A stretch of DNA of 43,974 nt from an uncultured Roseovarius sp. Lineage in GTDB: Bacteria; Pseudomonadota; Alphaproteobacteria; Rhodobacterales; Rhodobacteraceae. The stretch covers positions 1-43,974 of the forward strand of contig NZ_CAMYMD010000076.1 in the NCBI RefSeq assembly GCF_947259555.1, given 5' to 3'. Positions 8,418 through 16,942 of the stretch are shown here, one piece after another (the first letter of the stretch is position 1; every line of letters starts with the position of its first letter). Below the pieces are notes generated by a model. The model saw nothing but the letters and a program-made list of their open reading frames with translations, searched no databases and had not been told where the DNA came from. Position numbers and translations under genes: made by a program.

Positions 8418-9400
8418 GCGCCGCCCCACAGAAGGCCCGCGCCGGGGCTGAAAAGATCGAGGTCGAAGTCTCTGCCATCGTGCCGGTCAACGAATTGGTC
8501 ACGCGATTCGAGTTTCGGCGCCGCGACGGTCAGTCCTTTCCGCCGTTCTCTGCCGGGGCGCATACCGTGGTCGAGATGCAGGATGATGGCCGGACGCGGC
8601 TCAACCCCTACTCCTTGATGTCCGACCCCGGCGATCTGTCGCTCTACGCGATTTCCGTGCGGCGCGATGACGAGGGGCGCGGCGGGTCGCTCTATATGCA
8701 CCGCAATGTCAATGTCGGCGACGAGATGACCATTACCTATCCGGTCAATCTCTTTCCGCTGGATCTGCGCGCGCGCAAGCATGTGTTCCTTGCCGGGGGC
8801 ATCGGGATCACGCCGTTCATGGCGATGATTGCCCAACTGGAGCAGACCAACGGAAACTGGGAGCTGCATTACGCCTGTCGCAGTGCCGCGCTCGGGTCTT
8901 ATGCCGATGACCTGCGCGACAAGTACCCGAACAAGGCGCATATCTATTACGACGATCAGGATCAGGCGATCGCGCTGGATGATCTGCTGGGCGGGCAGCC
9001 TCTGGGCACGCATATCTATGTCTGTGGCCCCAAAGGCATGATCGGTTGGGTGCAATCGCGCGCCGAGGCCCTTGGTTGGCCCGAAGAGGTCGTGCATTCC
9101 GAGGAGTTTCTGGCCCCGCAGCCCGGCGTGCCCTTTGAGGTGAGGCTGTGCCAGTCGGATCTGGTCGTGCAGGTGGGCGAACACGAGAGCCTGCTGGAGG
9201 CCATCGAGCGCTCGGGTGTCGATGCGCCGTTCCTGTGTCGCGGCGGGGCCTGCGGCCAATGCGAGACCGATGTCGTCGAGCTCGATGGCGAGATCATTCA
9301 CCGCGATCACTGGCTGGATGACGACGAGCATGCCAGCGGCAAGAAAATCATGCCCTGCGTCAGCCGATTCCTCGGCAAGACGCTGGTTCTGGACCGGTAA
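8414..9400 (+). CDS. dmmB: dimethylamine monooxygenase reductase subunit (FNR domain plus plant-type [2Fe-2S])
   Basis: Electron-transfer subunit passing electrons from NAD(P)H through flavin and an iron-sulfur cluster to the heme subunit. The 328-residue layout matches class IA (phthalate dioxygenase reductase/VanB) reductases: a flavin domain with RLNPYSLMSD, an NAD domain with LAGGIGITPFMAM and YVCGPKGMI, then a C-terminal ferredoxin domain with Cys275, Cys280, Cys283 and Cys315 (CRGGACGQC plus a distal Cys), the expected ligands. It overlaps dmmA by four bases and is followed 12 bases later by dmmC, so translation is probably coupled. Alone it would be a generic PDR/VanB oxidoreductase; the context specifies it. 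Confidence 0.88.
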   Translation: MSAAPQKARAGAEKIEVEVSAIVPVNELVTRFEFRRRDGQSFPPFSAGAHTVVEMQDDGRTRLNPYSLMSDPGDLSLYAISVRRDDEGRGGSLYMHRNVNVGDEMTITYPVNLFPLDLRARKHVFLAGGIGITPFMAMIAQLEQTNGNWELHYACRSAALGSYADDLRDKYPNKAHIYYDDQDQAIALDDLLGGQPLGTHIYVCGPKGMIGWVQSRAEALGWPEEVVHSEEFLAPQPGVPFEVRLCQSDLVVQVGEHESLLEAIERSGVDAPFLCRGGACGQCETDVVELDGEIIHRDHWLDDDEHASGKKIMPCVSRFLGKTLVLDR

Positions 9401-9412
9401 GGAGCCACGCAG

Positions 9413-10480
9413 ATGACCATTCAGTTCAACAAGGAAACCTTTCGCGACGATTATTCGTTCCGCAATTCGGCCTGGGCCATCAAGCGGTTTCCGTTTCCGT
9501 TTCACGAAGACAGCTACATGTACTCGGTGAATATGGAGCAGCATCGTGGCGGGCCTGAGGGATCTGTCTACGAGAAGCGCTTTGACGTGGACGAGCATTA
9601 TCTGGCGGAAATGGAGGATCGTGCGCTGGTGTTGGCCGACGATCCGCTGCGCTGCCAGTCGCTGCCGCATATGACGCTGGCGGGGTGGGATACGCTCGAA
9701 TTGATCATGACCTGCAAGGCCGAGGATTATCCTGACCTCTTTGAGTTGCACTGCGATGGCAACCGCTGGCGGTGGATCAACAAGCCGATGGGGATCGACC
9801 ACAGCTTTACCTTCCTGGACGAGACCACGCTGCCGTGTGGCCCGCTGGAGTATATCACCCGGCAGACGCAGGGGGATTTCGCGGTTCTCGATCAGCGCGA
9901 CGAGATGCTGTGGATGGATGCCGGCATGGTGACGACGCAGGCCGACTGGTCGCTTGATTTCGACATCGGCATGAATTTCTTTGAATGGCATGCGCCGGTG
10001 CCGATGGCCCATGAGATGGGCATCTTCAAGCGCGCGTTGAAGTTTCTGCTCAACGTGCAGCAGGGGGCGCCCGCGCGGCGGCTGAACTGGACGATGACGG
10101 TGAACCCGCTGCTCGATACCAGCCCGGAGAACTATCACAAATGGGGTGTGCAAAAGACCACGCTGACGCCTGAGAACATCGGTGCGAAACAGCATCTTAG
10201 GGTCGAGTTGCAGACGTTCTTTCGGCTGCCGCGCTCGAATGCGCTGCTGTTCCCGATCCGCTGCTATCTGATCGCGTTTCAGGATCTGGTCACGGTGCCG
10301 AAATGGGGCCGCCGCCTGCATCGTGTGGTGCGCGATCTGCCCGAGGAATTGGCCAGCTACAAGGGGTTCATCGACAATCGTCCGATGATGCTCGACTACC
10401 TGAGCCAGTTCGATGACGGCCTGCCCACGAGCCCGGGTGTCTGGCCCGATATCGAGAGCGAGCCCGCTTTGCAGAAGTGA
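9413..10480 (+). CDS. dmmC: heme-dependent oxidative N-demethylase (DUF3445), dimethylamine monooxygenase catalytic subunit
   Basis: The 355-residue protein belongs to the DUF3445 family, whose characterised member HODM from Pseudomonas mendocina is a PAS-like heme protein that demethylates dimethylamine. Typical segments are FPFPFHEDSYMYSVNMEQH near the N-terminus, WRWINKPMGIDHSF, and the C-terminal HLRVELQTFFRLPRSNALLF followed by FPIRCYLI. The many conserved aromatic and His residues fit heme and substrate pockets, but I cannot assign the axial ligand from sequence. It is the fourth gene of the dmmDABC operon, with a GGAGCC ribosome site. Loss of this subunit would be expected to stop conversion of dimethylamine to monomethylamine. 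Confidence 0.88.
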   Translation: MTIQFNKETFRDDYSFRNSAWAIKRFPFPFHEDSYMYSVNMEQHRGGPEGSVYEKRFDVDEHYLAEMEDRALVLADDPLRCQSLPHMTLAGWDTLELIMTCKAEDYPDLFELHCDGNRWRWINKPMGIDHSFTFLDETTLPCGPLEYITRQTQGDFAVLDQRDEMLWMDAGMVTTQADWSLDFDIGMNFFEWHAPVPMAHEMGIFKRALKFLLNVQQGAPARRLNWTMTVNPLLDTSPENYHKWGVQKTTLTPENIGAKQHLRVELQTFFRLPRSNALLFPIRCYLIAFQDLVTVPKWGRRLHRVVRDLPEELASYKGFIDNRPMMLDYLSQFDDGLPTSPGVWPDIESEPALQK

Positions 10481-10858
10481 ACGGCGCGTCTCAGGCGGCG
10501 GGGTGATCGCGTCGGGGATTTCGCCCTTGGGCGGATCGACCTCGCGGCCACAGCATCCATCCGGGGGCCGCATCGAACAGCATCTGCGTATAGGGGTGGT
10601 TGGGGTCGTTGAAGAGCGCGCCGGTCATGTCGCGGATGATGAGCGGCTCGTAGATCTGATGGGCCAGCGTGTGCGTCGGCCCCTCAGGTCTGCGCGTGCG
10701 GGTCTGGCATGAGCGAATCGCCCGCGCGCGCCCAGCGCAGAGCATGAGATTTGGGCTGTCGGTTCAGGTGGCATGTCGCTTTTTGCAACAGGGTTTCGCA
10801 ATCCTGCAGGCCAATCGGCGCTGCGCTGCGGAAAATCGCATGGAAAAGGAGAGCGTCC
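10481..10858. other. gap between dmmC and the MttB-like gene
   Basis: Apart from the ABC-ATPase remnant at its left end, the 378 bases hold no gene I can support. No clear terminator follows dmmC. The right end provides the AAAAGGAGA ribosome site of the next gene. Whether the MttB-like gene is read from the dmm promoter is open. Confidence 0.5.
10490..10640 (-). pseudogene. C-terminal remnant of an Opp/Dpp-type ABC transporter ATPase
   Basis: On the minus strand one frame reads ALFNDPNHPYTQMLFDAAPG, the conserved tail of dipeptide/oligopeptide ABC ATPases (normally about 50 residues before the Cys-rich C-terminus). After about 12 codons the match moves to another frame, reading PPKGEIPDAITPPPE, the next family segment. 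No Walker motifs or start precede it, and no permease genes are near. I read this as a frameshifted stub left by deletion, sitting between dmmC and the MttB-like gene. The homology covers only about 45 residues, so the call is moderate. Confidence 0.55.
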
Positions 10859-12412
10859 ATGACGATTGAGACCATGCCCCGCACGCGGTCTGGCGGCCGC
10901 TCGGCCCGCCGTGCGATCCGCAACGCGCCCAAGGTTGCGATGCTTGCCGGACTGACCCGGCAGATGCCCTATTGCGAGGTCATGGAGGGCGCGCAGGTCG
11001 AGAGGATCGACGCGGCCTCGATGGATATTCTGGAGAATGTCGGTGTGGTGTTTCGCGACGAGATCGCGCTGGCCGATTGGAAACGCGCAGGCGCCAAGGT
11101 GGTGGGCGAGCGCGTTTATCTCGACCGTGGTCTGGTGCGGGAGCTGATCGCGACGATCCCCGCGGATTTCACATATCATGCGCGTGACCCTCAGAAAAAC
11201 GTGCGTCTTGGCGGGCCGCATTCGATCTTCGTGCCGATGACCGGCGCGCCCTATCTGCGCGACCTCGATGATGTGCGGCGCAATCCGATGCTCGACGATC
11301 TGGCGATGTTCCACAAGCTGAGCCACATGATGCCCGCGCTGCACTCATCCGCGCATCACATCGTGGAGCCCTATGACCACCCGATCAGCCAGCGGCACCT
11401 GCGCATCACCTATTCCTCGATGAAACACTCGAACAAGACATTCATGGGGATGACGACCAGCCCGAAAAACGCCGAGGACGTCATGGAGATGTGTGCGATT
11501 CTGTTCGGTGAGGCGTTTCTGGAGGAGCACCCGGTCACCACTGGCAACTGCAACGGCAATTCGCCGCTGGTCTGGGACGAGACGATGCTGGGCGCGATGC
11601 GCGCGTTCTGCCGCCGCAACCAGCCGGTGCTGTGCTCGCCCTTCGTGCTGGGCGGGGCGAATACCCCCGCTTCCGTCCCCGCCACCGTGGCGCAGCTCAA
11701 CGCCGAGGCGCTGTCGGCGCTGGCCTATACACAGGTCATTCGCCGCGGCTGCCCGGCGATCTACGGGCATTACCTGTCGACCGTGTCGATGCGGTCCGGT
11801 GCGCCGATGGCGGGGACTCCGGAGATTTCCCTCATGAATTTCATGATCGGCCAGATGGCGCGGCATTACGGCGTGCCGTGGCGCACGTCGAGCACGCTCG
11901 GCGGGGCCAAGACATTTGACGCGCAGGCGGGTTACGAGAGTGCGACGACGCTGTCGGCGGTGATCCACGCCGGGGCCAACTATATCTGGCATTCGGCAGG
12001 CTGGAACGAGGCGGGGATGCATTGTTCGGTCGCCAAGTTCGTGGTGGATGCCGAGCAATGCGCGATGGCGTATCGCATGGCCGAAGGGCCGAAGTGGGGC
12101 GATTTCGACGAGGCGCTCGCCGCGATCCCCGATGTGGGCCCGGGCGGGCACTATCTGGGTCATCCGCATACGCAGAAGAATTTTCAGACCGCATTCTATA
12201 TGCCGGATATGTTTGACAACAATTCGATCGAGCAATGGGGTGCCGATGGCTCTCGGGAGATAACGGAACGTGCGCTGATCCATGCCCGCAAGCTGCTTGC
12301 AACCTATGAAGAGCCCAAGCTGGACGAGGGCGTGAATGAGGCGCTGCTGGAGTATATAACACGCCGCGAGCGCGAAATTCCGGCGGCGGATGCGCTCAAT
12401 CAGGAATATTGA
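10859..12412 (+). CDS. MttB-family methylamine methyltransferase homologue without pyrrolysine
   Basis: The 517-residue protein belongs to the trimethylamine:corrinoid methyltransferase (MttB) superfamily, a TIM barrel. Recognisable segments are RIDAASMDILENVGV, GAPYLRDLDDVRR, KTFMGMTTSPKNAEDVMEM, GNCNGNSPLVWDE and YESATTLSAVIHAGANYIWHS (positions about 345-365). True archaeal MttB has an in-frame UAG for pyrrolysine; none occurs here, so it is of the non-Pyl type, whose known members act on quaternary amines such as glycine betaine, proline betaine or carnitine. No corrinoid protein gene or reactivase is nearby. A strong AAAAGGAGA site fixes the ATG at 10859. Its place after dmmDABC suggests a methylated-amine or betaine substrate, but the substrate is unknown. 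Confidence 0.8.
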   Translation: MTIETMPRTRSGGRSARRAIRNAPKVAMLAGLTRQMPYCEVMEGAQVERIDAASMDILENVGVVFRDEIALADWKRAGAKVVGERVYLDRGLVRELIATIPADFTYHARDPQKNVRLGGPHSIFVPMTGAPYLRDLDDVRRNPMLDDLAMFHKLSHMMPALHSSAHHIVEPYDHPISQRHLRITYSSMKHSNKTFMGMTTSPKNAEDVMEMCAILFGEAFLEEHPVTTGNCNGNSPLVWDETMLGAMRAFCRRNQPVLCSPFVLGGANTPASVPATVAQLNAEALSALAYTQVIRRGCPAIYGHYLSTVSMRSGAPMAGTPEISLMNFMIGQMARHYGVPWRTSSTLGGAKTFDAQAGYESATTLSAVIHAGANYIWHSAGWNEAGMHCSVAKFVVDAEQCAMAYRMAEGPKWGDFDEALAAIPDVGPGGHYLGHPHTQKNFQTAFYMPDMFDNNSIEQWGADGSREITERALIHARKLLATYEEPKLDEGVNEALLEYITRREREIPAADALNQEY

Positions 12413-12505
12413 CACCCGTGCCGGCAGGCCCGCGCGAGAGCGTGATTGCCCGCCTCTGCCAAGCCGTGCTACCGTCGCCGAAAAGAGGCAGGGCAGCCCC
12501 CGACT

Positions 12506-13543
12506 ATGAAAAAGACGGCACTGAGCAAATATCAGAGGCTCGAGGCTGCGGGCCTGTGGCGCGCCGAGCCCGAGGCGCAGCGTCTTGATGTGATCGTTTC
12601 GGTGGGCGAGTCCACGTTGACCATCACCGACATGCGCGACCGGGTTCAGGCGCATTGGTCGATCGCGGCGGTCGCGCGTGCCAATCCGGGACAACACCCC
12701 GCGATTTATCATCCGGACGGCGACCTTGGCGAGACACTGGAACTGCCAGAAGACGAAGCCGAAATGGTCACGGCGATTGAAAAGTTGCGCGCGGCGGTGG
12801 CGCGTCAGAGGCCGCGGCCCGGCCGGCTGCGTCTGCTCGGGGGATTGGTCAGTGTCGCGGCCGTGGCGGGGCTTGCTGTGTTTTGGCTGCCGGGCGCGGC
12901 ACGCGAGCATGCGCTGGCTGTCGTGCCGCCGGTCAAGCGTGCCGAGATCGGCGGCGCGCTTCTCGAGGAGTTGCAGGGGGTTGCAGGGCCGATTTGCGAG
13001 GGGCCCGGGGCAACTGCGGCGCTCGCACAACTGGCGCGGCGCCTGCCGCCCCGGTCCGGTCGAGCGGCAAGGCTGGTGGTCGTGCGCGGCGGCATCGAGG
13101 GGGCATTGCGCCTGCCCGGCGGCGTGGTCGTGATAAACACCGATCTGGTCGAGGATTACGACGAGCCGGATGTCGTCGCGGGCCATGTGATCGCGGCCTA
13201 TCTGCGGGCCGAGGCGCGCGACCCTTTGGACCGGCTCTTGCGGCAGGGCGGGCTGGCTGCGTCGTTGCGGCTGCTGGCTACGGGTGAGGTGACTGACGCC
13301 CTGCTGAGCGCGCATGCAGAACGGTTGATGACCGCCACCCCCCGGCGCGTGCCGCCCGACGTGATGTTGCAGGGATTTGCCGGGTGGAAGGTGCGTGCGC
13401 GCCCTTATGCCTATGCGCTCGACATCACCGGCGAGACGACACTGGCCTTGATCGAGGCCGATCCCTTTGCGGGTTCGGATCCGCCGCCGCCGTTGCTGAG
13501 CGATGCCGACTGGCTGCGCCTTCAAGGGATTTGCGGCGGGTGA
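12506..13543 (+). CDS. membrane protein with degenerate M48 metallopeptidase-like domain
   Basis: I do not recognise a named gene. The 345-residue protein has a soluble N-terminus (1-105), one hydrophobic segment at about 108-129, and a larger C-terminal region. The C-terminal region follows the plan of M48 peptidases: PPVKRAEIGGALLEEL at 141-156, then RLPGGVVVINTDLVED at 202-217 (compare ALPGG.V.V..GLL in M48), then PDVVAGHVIAAYLRAE. In active M48 enzymes the last segment carries HExxH; here it reads H227-V-I-A-A, so the Glu and second His are missing and the enzyme is probably not a zinc protease. The gene stands alone between the mttB-like gene and ymdB. The ATG at 12506 follows AGGCAGGG. 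Confidence 0.65.
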   Translation: MKKTALSKYQRLEAAGLWRAEPEAQRLDVIVSVGESTLTITDMRDRVQAHWSIAAVARANPGQHPAIYHPDGDLGETLELPEDEAEMVTAIEKLRAAVARQRPRPGRLRLLGGLVSVAAVAGLAVFWLPGAAREHALAVVPPVKRAEIGGALLEELQGVAGPICEGPGATAALAQLARRLPPRSGRAARLVVVRGGIEGALRLPGGVVVINTDLVEDYDEPDVVAGHVIAAYLRAEARDPLDRLLRQGGLAASLRLLATGEVTDALLSAHAERLMTATPRRVPPDVMLQGFAGWKVRARPYAYALDITGETTLALIEADPFAGSDPPPPLLSDADWLRLQGICGG

Positions 13544-13618
13544 CCGATCGGGCCGCTGACATGGCTTTGCCGTATTCGCCCTTGCCCTCGACCGGGCAGG
13601 CGCCTAACACGGAGTCCC

Positions 13619-14431
13619 ATGAAACTACTCTTTCTCGGTGATGTGATGGGGCGTGCAGGGCGCGCGGCGGTTGCGGAAAAACTGCCGGGCCTGCGCGCAG
13701 ACTGGACACTCGATTTCGTTGTGGTCAACGGCGAGAACGCGTCGGGCGGCATGGGGCTGACAGCCGCCCATGCCAAGGGGCTGTTCGAGGCCGGGGCCGA
13801 TTGCGTGACCCTCGGCGACCATGCCTTTGACCAAAGGGACATGTTGCAGGCGATCGAGCGGGACAATCGCATCATCCGCCCGCTCAACTATTCCAAGGTG
13901 GCCCCCGGACGGGGCGCGCGTGTATTTACTGATCGGCGCGGCCGCAAGGTGCTGGTGGCGCAGGTGCTGGGCAATGTCTTCATGCGGCGCGCCTTTGACG
14001 ATCCGTTCTCGGCGATTGACGTGGCCCTGCGCACGCATCCCCTGGGCGGCGCGGTGCAGGCGGCGGTCGTGGATGTGCATTGCGAGGCGACCAGTGAAAA
14101 GATGGCGATGGGCCATTTCTGCGACGGGCGCGCGAGCCTGGTGGTGGGCACGCACACGCATATTCCCACGGCGGATGCGCAGATCCTGCCCGGCGGCACC
14201 GGGTTTCAGGGCGATGCGGGCATGTGCGGCGATTACCTGAGCGTGATCGGCATGGACAAGACCGAGCCGATGCGCCGTTTCGTGACCGGCATGGGCAAGG
14301 AACGGTTCACCCCTGCAATGGGCGAGATCACCGTGTCTGGCGTCTATGTCGAGACCGACGATGCGACGGGCCGCACGGTTCGCATAGAAATGGTGCGACA
14401 GGGCGGGCGGCTCAAGCCGTCAGGCCCTTGA
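13619..14431 (+). CDS. ymdB: YmdB-family metallophosphoesterase (2',3'-cyclic nucleotide phosphodiesterase type)
   Basis: A 270-residue calcineurin-like phosphodiesterase of the TIGR00282/YmdB family, normally 260-280 residues. Metal-binding motifs are in order: GDVMGRAGR at 7-15, VNGENASGG at about 38-46, TLGDHAFD, VDVHCEATSEKMAMG, and VVGTHTHIPTAD. These are the two-metal ligands of the family, and all are present. In Bacillus the protein cleaves 2',3'-cAMP and influences biofilm formation; its role in alphaproteobacteria is not settled. GGAG lies five bases before the ATG. The neighbours, a permease after it and an unrelated membrane protein before, say little about its job. Confidence 0.85.
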   Translation: MKLLFLGDVMGRAGRAAVAEKLPGLRADWTLDFVVVNGENASGGMGLTAAHAKGLFEAGADCVTLGDHAFDQRDMLQAIERDNRIIRPLNYSKVAPGRGARVFTDRRGRKVLVAQVLGNVFMRRAFDDPFSAIDVALRTHPLGGAVQAAVVDVHCEATSEKMAMGHFCDGRASLVVGTHTHIPTADAQILPGGTGFQGDAGMCGDYLSVIGMDKTEPMRRFVTGMGKERFTPAMGEITVSGVYVETDDATGRTVRIEMVRQGGRLKPSGP

Positions 14432-14514
14432 TTGCACGGGGTCTTCGCTTCGCGCTTGCCGTGTCAATGATGATCGGAGAAGGTGGCGCAAGGCCGTAAA
14501 AAGGGTGAGGGCAG

Positions 14515-16296
14515 GTGATTCACGTTTTGGGTCTGTCGCAGACCGGACAGGCGATTGTGACGCTCTCCGTCGTCGTTGTGATGTTCATTCTCTTCGTTCG
14601 CGAAGTGTATCCGACCGAAGTGGTGGCGATCAGCGGTGCCGCGTTGCTCCTTGCATTGGGGGTGCTGCCGTATGAGGCGGGGCTGGCCGTGCTGTCCAAT
14701 CCGGCCCCCTGGACGATTGCCGCGATGTTCATCGTGATGGGGGCCCTGGTGCGCACCGGCGCGCTGGATGCATTCACGTCACTGGCGGAACGTCAGGCCA
14801 AGGACAACCCGAAGGTTGCGATCGTCATGCTCCTGATCGCGGTGGTCATCGGATCTGCCTTCATGAACAACACGCCCGTCGTCGTGGTGATGATCCCGGT
14901 GTTCGTACAACTTTCCCGCAGCCTCAAGGTGCCGGTCTCCAAGCTTCTCATGCCGCTGAGCTATGCCGCGATCCTGGGCGGCACGACGACGCTGATCGGC
15001 ACCTCCACCAACCTGCTGGTCGATGGCGTCGCGCGGACGGAGGGCATGGAGGCGTTCTCGATTTTCGAAGTGACACCGCTGGGCATCGTGCTGGTGATCT
15101 GGGGGGCGATCTATTTGCGCTTTTTCGGGCCGTTCCTGCTGCCTGTGCGTGAAAGCATGGCGGACCTGCTGTCGGATCGCTCGAAGATGAAATTCTTTAC
15201 CGAGGCGGTGATTCCGCCCGAGAGCAACCTGATCGGCCGCGAGGTGACGGGGGTGCAACTCTTCAAGCGTGAGGGTGTGCGGCTGATCGACCTCATTCGT
15301 GGGGACGAGTCGTTGCGCCGCAATCTGGCCGGGGTGACGCTTCAGGTCGGCGACCGCGTGGTCTTGCGCACGCAGATGACCGAATTGCTGAGCCTGCAAC
15401 GCAACAAGAGCCTCAAGCGCGTCGATCAGGTCTCGGCCGTGGAAACGACCACCGTCGAGGTGCTCATCACGCCGGGCTGCAAGATGATCGGGCGCTCCCT
15501 GGGGGGGATGCGTCTGCGTCGGCGGTACGGCGTTTATCCTCTCGCGGTGCATCGCCGCAATCAGAACATCGGGCGCCAACTCGACGATCTGGTTGTGCGG
15601 GTCGGGGACACGCTGCTGCTGGAAGGCGCGCCGGAGGATATTCAGCGGCTCTCGCGCGAGATGGACATGGTTGATGTCTCGCACCCGTCGGCCCGCGCGT
15701 TCCGGCGTGGCCACGCGCCGCTGGCGGTTATAGCGCTGATGGGGATCGTGGTGCTGGCCGCCCTCGGCGTGGCACCCATCCTCGCTCTTGCGGTGGTCGC
15801 CGTGGCGGTGGTGCTGCTGGCGCGCTGCATAGATGCTGACGAGGCGTTTTCGTTCGTCGACGGGCGATTGCTGGCGTTGATCTTTGCCATGCTCGCGATC
15901 GGCGCGGCCTTGCAGGCGTCCGGCGCGGTCGAATTGATCGTGGGGGCAATCGCGCCGGGCCTCGCGGTGTTGCCCGGTTTTCTGGTGGTCTGGGCGATCT
16001 ACCTGCTCACCTCGATATTGACCGAACTGGTCAGCAACAACGCCGTGGCTGTCGTTGTCACGCCGATTGCGATCGGCCTTGCGGATGCCATGGGCATTGA
16101 TGCCCGGCCCCTTGTCGTGGCGGTCATGGTGGCGGCAAGTGCTGCGTTCGCGACGCCGATCGGATATCAGACCAATACGCTGGTGTATGGTCCCGGCGGT
16201 TACAAGTTCACTGACTTTCTGCGTGTGGGCATTCCGCTCAACCTGAGTGTGGGGCTACTGGCCAGCGCGCTCATTCCGTTCATCTGGCCGCTCTGA
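14515..16296 (+). CDS. SLC13-family permease with two TrkA-C domains
   Basis: Inner-membrane carrier of the SLC13/CitMHS-ArsB superfamily, likely importing an anion such as sulfate or a dicarboxylate with sodium. The 593 residues divide into an N-terminal hydrophobic half (about 1-205), two soluble RCK_C/TrkA_C regulatory domains (about 215-300 and 310-390, with VQLFKREGVRLIDL and VGDTLLLEGAPEDIQRL), and a C-terminal membrane half. The twin signature FMNNTPVVVVMIPV and ELVSNNAVAVVVTPIAIG marks the substrate site. The start is GTG at 14515, preceded by GAGGGCAG. Roseobacter genomes have several paralogues, so the substrate cannot be assigned. It is probably a single-gene unit. Confidence 0.85.
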   Translation: MIHVLGLSQTGQAIVTLSVVVVMFILFVREVYPTEVVAISGAALLLALGVLPYEAGLAVLSNPAPWTIAAMFIVMGALVRTGALDAFTSLAERQAKDNPKVAIVMLLIAVVIGSAFMNNTPVVVVMIPVFVQLSRSLKVPVSKLLMPLSYAAILGGTTTLIGTSTNLLVDGVARTEGMEAFSIFEVTPLGIVLVIWGAIYLRFFGPFLLPVRESMADLLSDRSKMKFFTEAVIPPESNLIGREVTGVQLFKREGVRLIDLIRGDESLRRNLAGVTLQVGDRVVLRTQMTELLSLQRNKSLKRVDQVSAVETTTVEVLITPGCKMIGRSLGGMRLRRRYGVYPLAVHRRNQNIGRQLDDLVVRVGDTLLLEGAPEDIQRLSREMDMVDVSHPSARAFRRGHAPLAVIALMGIVVLAALGVAPILALAVVAVAVVLLARCIDADEAFSFVDGRLLALIFAMLAIGAALQASGAVELIVGAIAPGLAVLPGFLVVWAIYLLTSILTELVSNNAVAVVVTPIAIGLADAMGIDARPLVVAVMVAASAAFATPIGYQTNTLVYGPGGYKFTDFLRVGIPLNLSVGLLASALIPFIWPL

Positions 16297-16348
16297 CGGG
16301 CAGGGCGGGACGCCTCTGGCGGGGGTATTCTGACCAAGAAGAAACCGG

Positions 16349-16942
16349 TCAGCGCCAGGAGATTTCAAACTGGCAGGCGGAGGCACATGTGGCGCAACAG
16401 GTGGTTTCGATCACCTGAGATCGGGCATGCACGAGCCGGGCGAAGAGCCGCTCAAAGCAGGCCGCGTGCCAGTGGCAGACCGGCGTGGCGCTCTCGCCCG
16501 TTTGCGGGATCGGGTTGGTCTCTAAGGTGAAAATCACCGGGTGATGGCCCTGTGCTGTCAGATGACCGCTGCCGCAAAAGGTCCAGCCATGGGCGAGGAT
16601 CGCGCGCATGAGCAGCGGCGCGGCGAGGGAGGCGGGCAGGGCGTGCAACAGGGTTTGCGCGGCGCGGGGGATGCGATTGGCAAGGATATAGTCGCCGGTG
16701 GCGATGCCGGCGGCGGTCGCGATCTGTTGCGCGACTTCGGGATGGTCCCGGCGCAAGGCGCGGTGCAGGGCGGCGACCGGGCGCTCGTCGATCATGGCAT
16801 CATTGCCAGGCAGCGGGTCAAATCCCACAGGCTCAAAGAGCGCGCGGCGCGCACGTTCGCCCACTATTCGATCCATCACCGGGGCGAGTTGCAGGACCGC
16901 GTTGGGGCCAATGCGGGCGGGCATGTGACCGCCGTCAGGCAT
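16349..16942 (-). CDS. bchJ: BchJ, bacteriochlorophyll biosynthesis V4R-domain protein
   Basis: A 197-residue protein matching BchJ, historically called 4-vinyl protochlorophyllide reductase. The C-terminal part is a V4R domain with [15 protein letters not shown], the [16 protein letters not shown] segment and a Cys cluster ([13 protein letters not shown]). Known biology: bchJ mutants accumulate divinyl intermediates, but other enzymes (BciA, BciB) carry the reductase activity, and BchJ may act as a pigment-binding helper. The ATG at 16942 overlaps the bchE stop (ATGCCTGA), a sign of coupling; a second Met six codons on is possible. It is transcribed with bchE leftward. It is placed outside any visible photosynthesis gene cluster. 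Confidence 0.85.
   Translation of the reverse strand: MPDGGHMPARIGPNAVLQLAPVMDRIVGERARRALFEPVGFDPLPGNDAMIDERPVAALHRALRRDHPEVAQQIATAAGIATGDYILANRIPRAAQTLLHALPASLAAPLLMRAILAHGWTFCGSGHLTAQGHHPVIFTLETNPIPQTGESATPVCHWHAACFERLFARLVHARSQVIETTCCATCASACQFEISWR

Noticed and set aside
8351..10573. 740-codon open frame on the minus strand opposite dmmB and dmmC
   Set aside because: Low-complexity Arg/His-rich translation fully antisense to recognised genes. Its extreme 5' end overlaps the ABC-ATPase remnant, which explains the short family-like stretch there.
10859..12412. pyrrolysine-coding TAG in the MttB-like gene
   Set aside because: No in-frame TAG exists; the reading frame is continuous.
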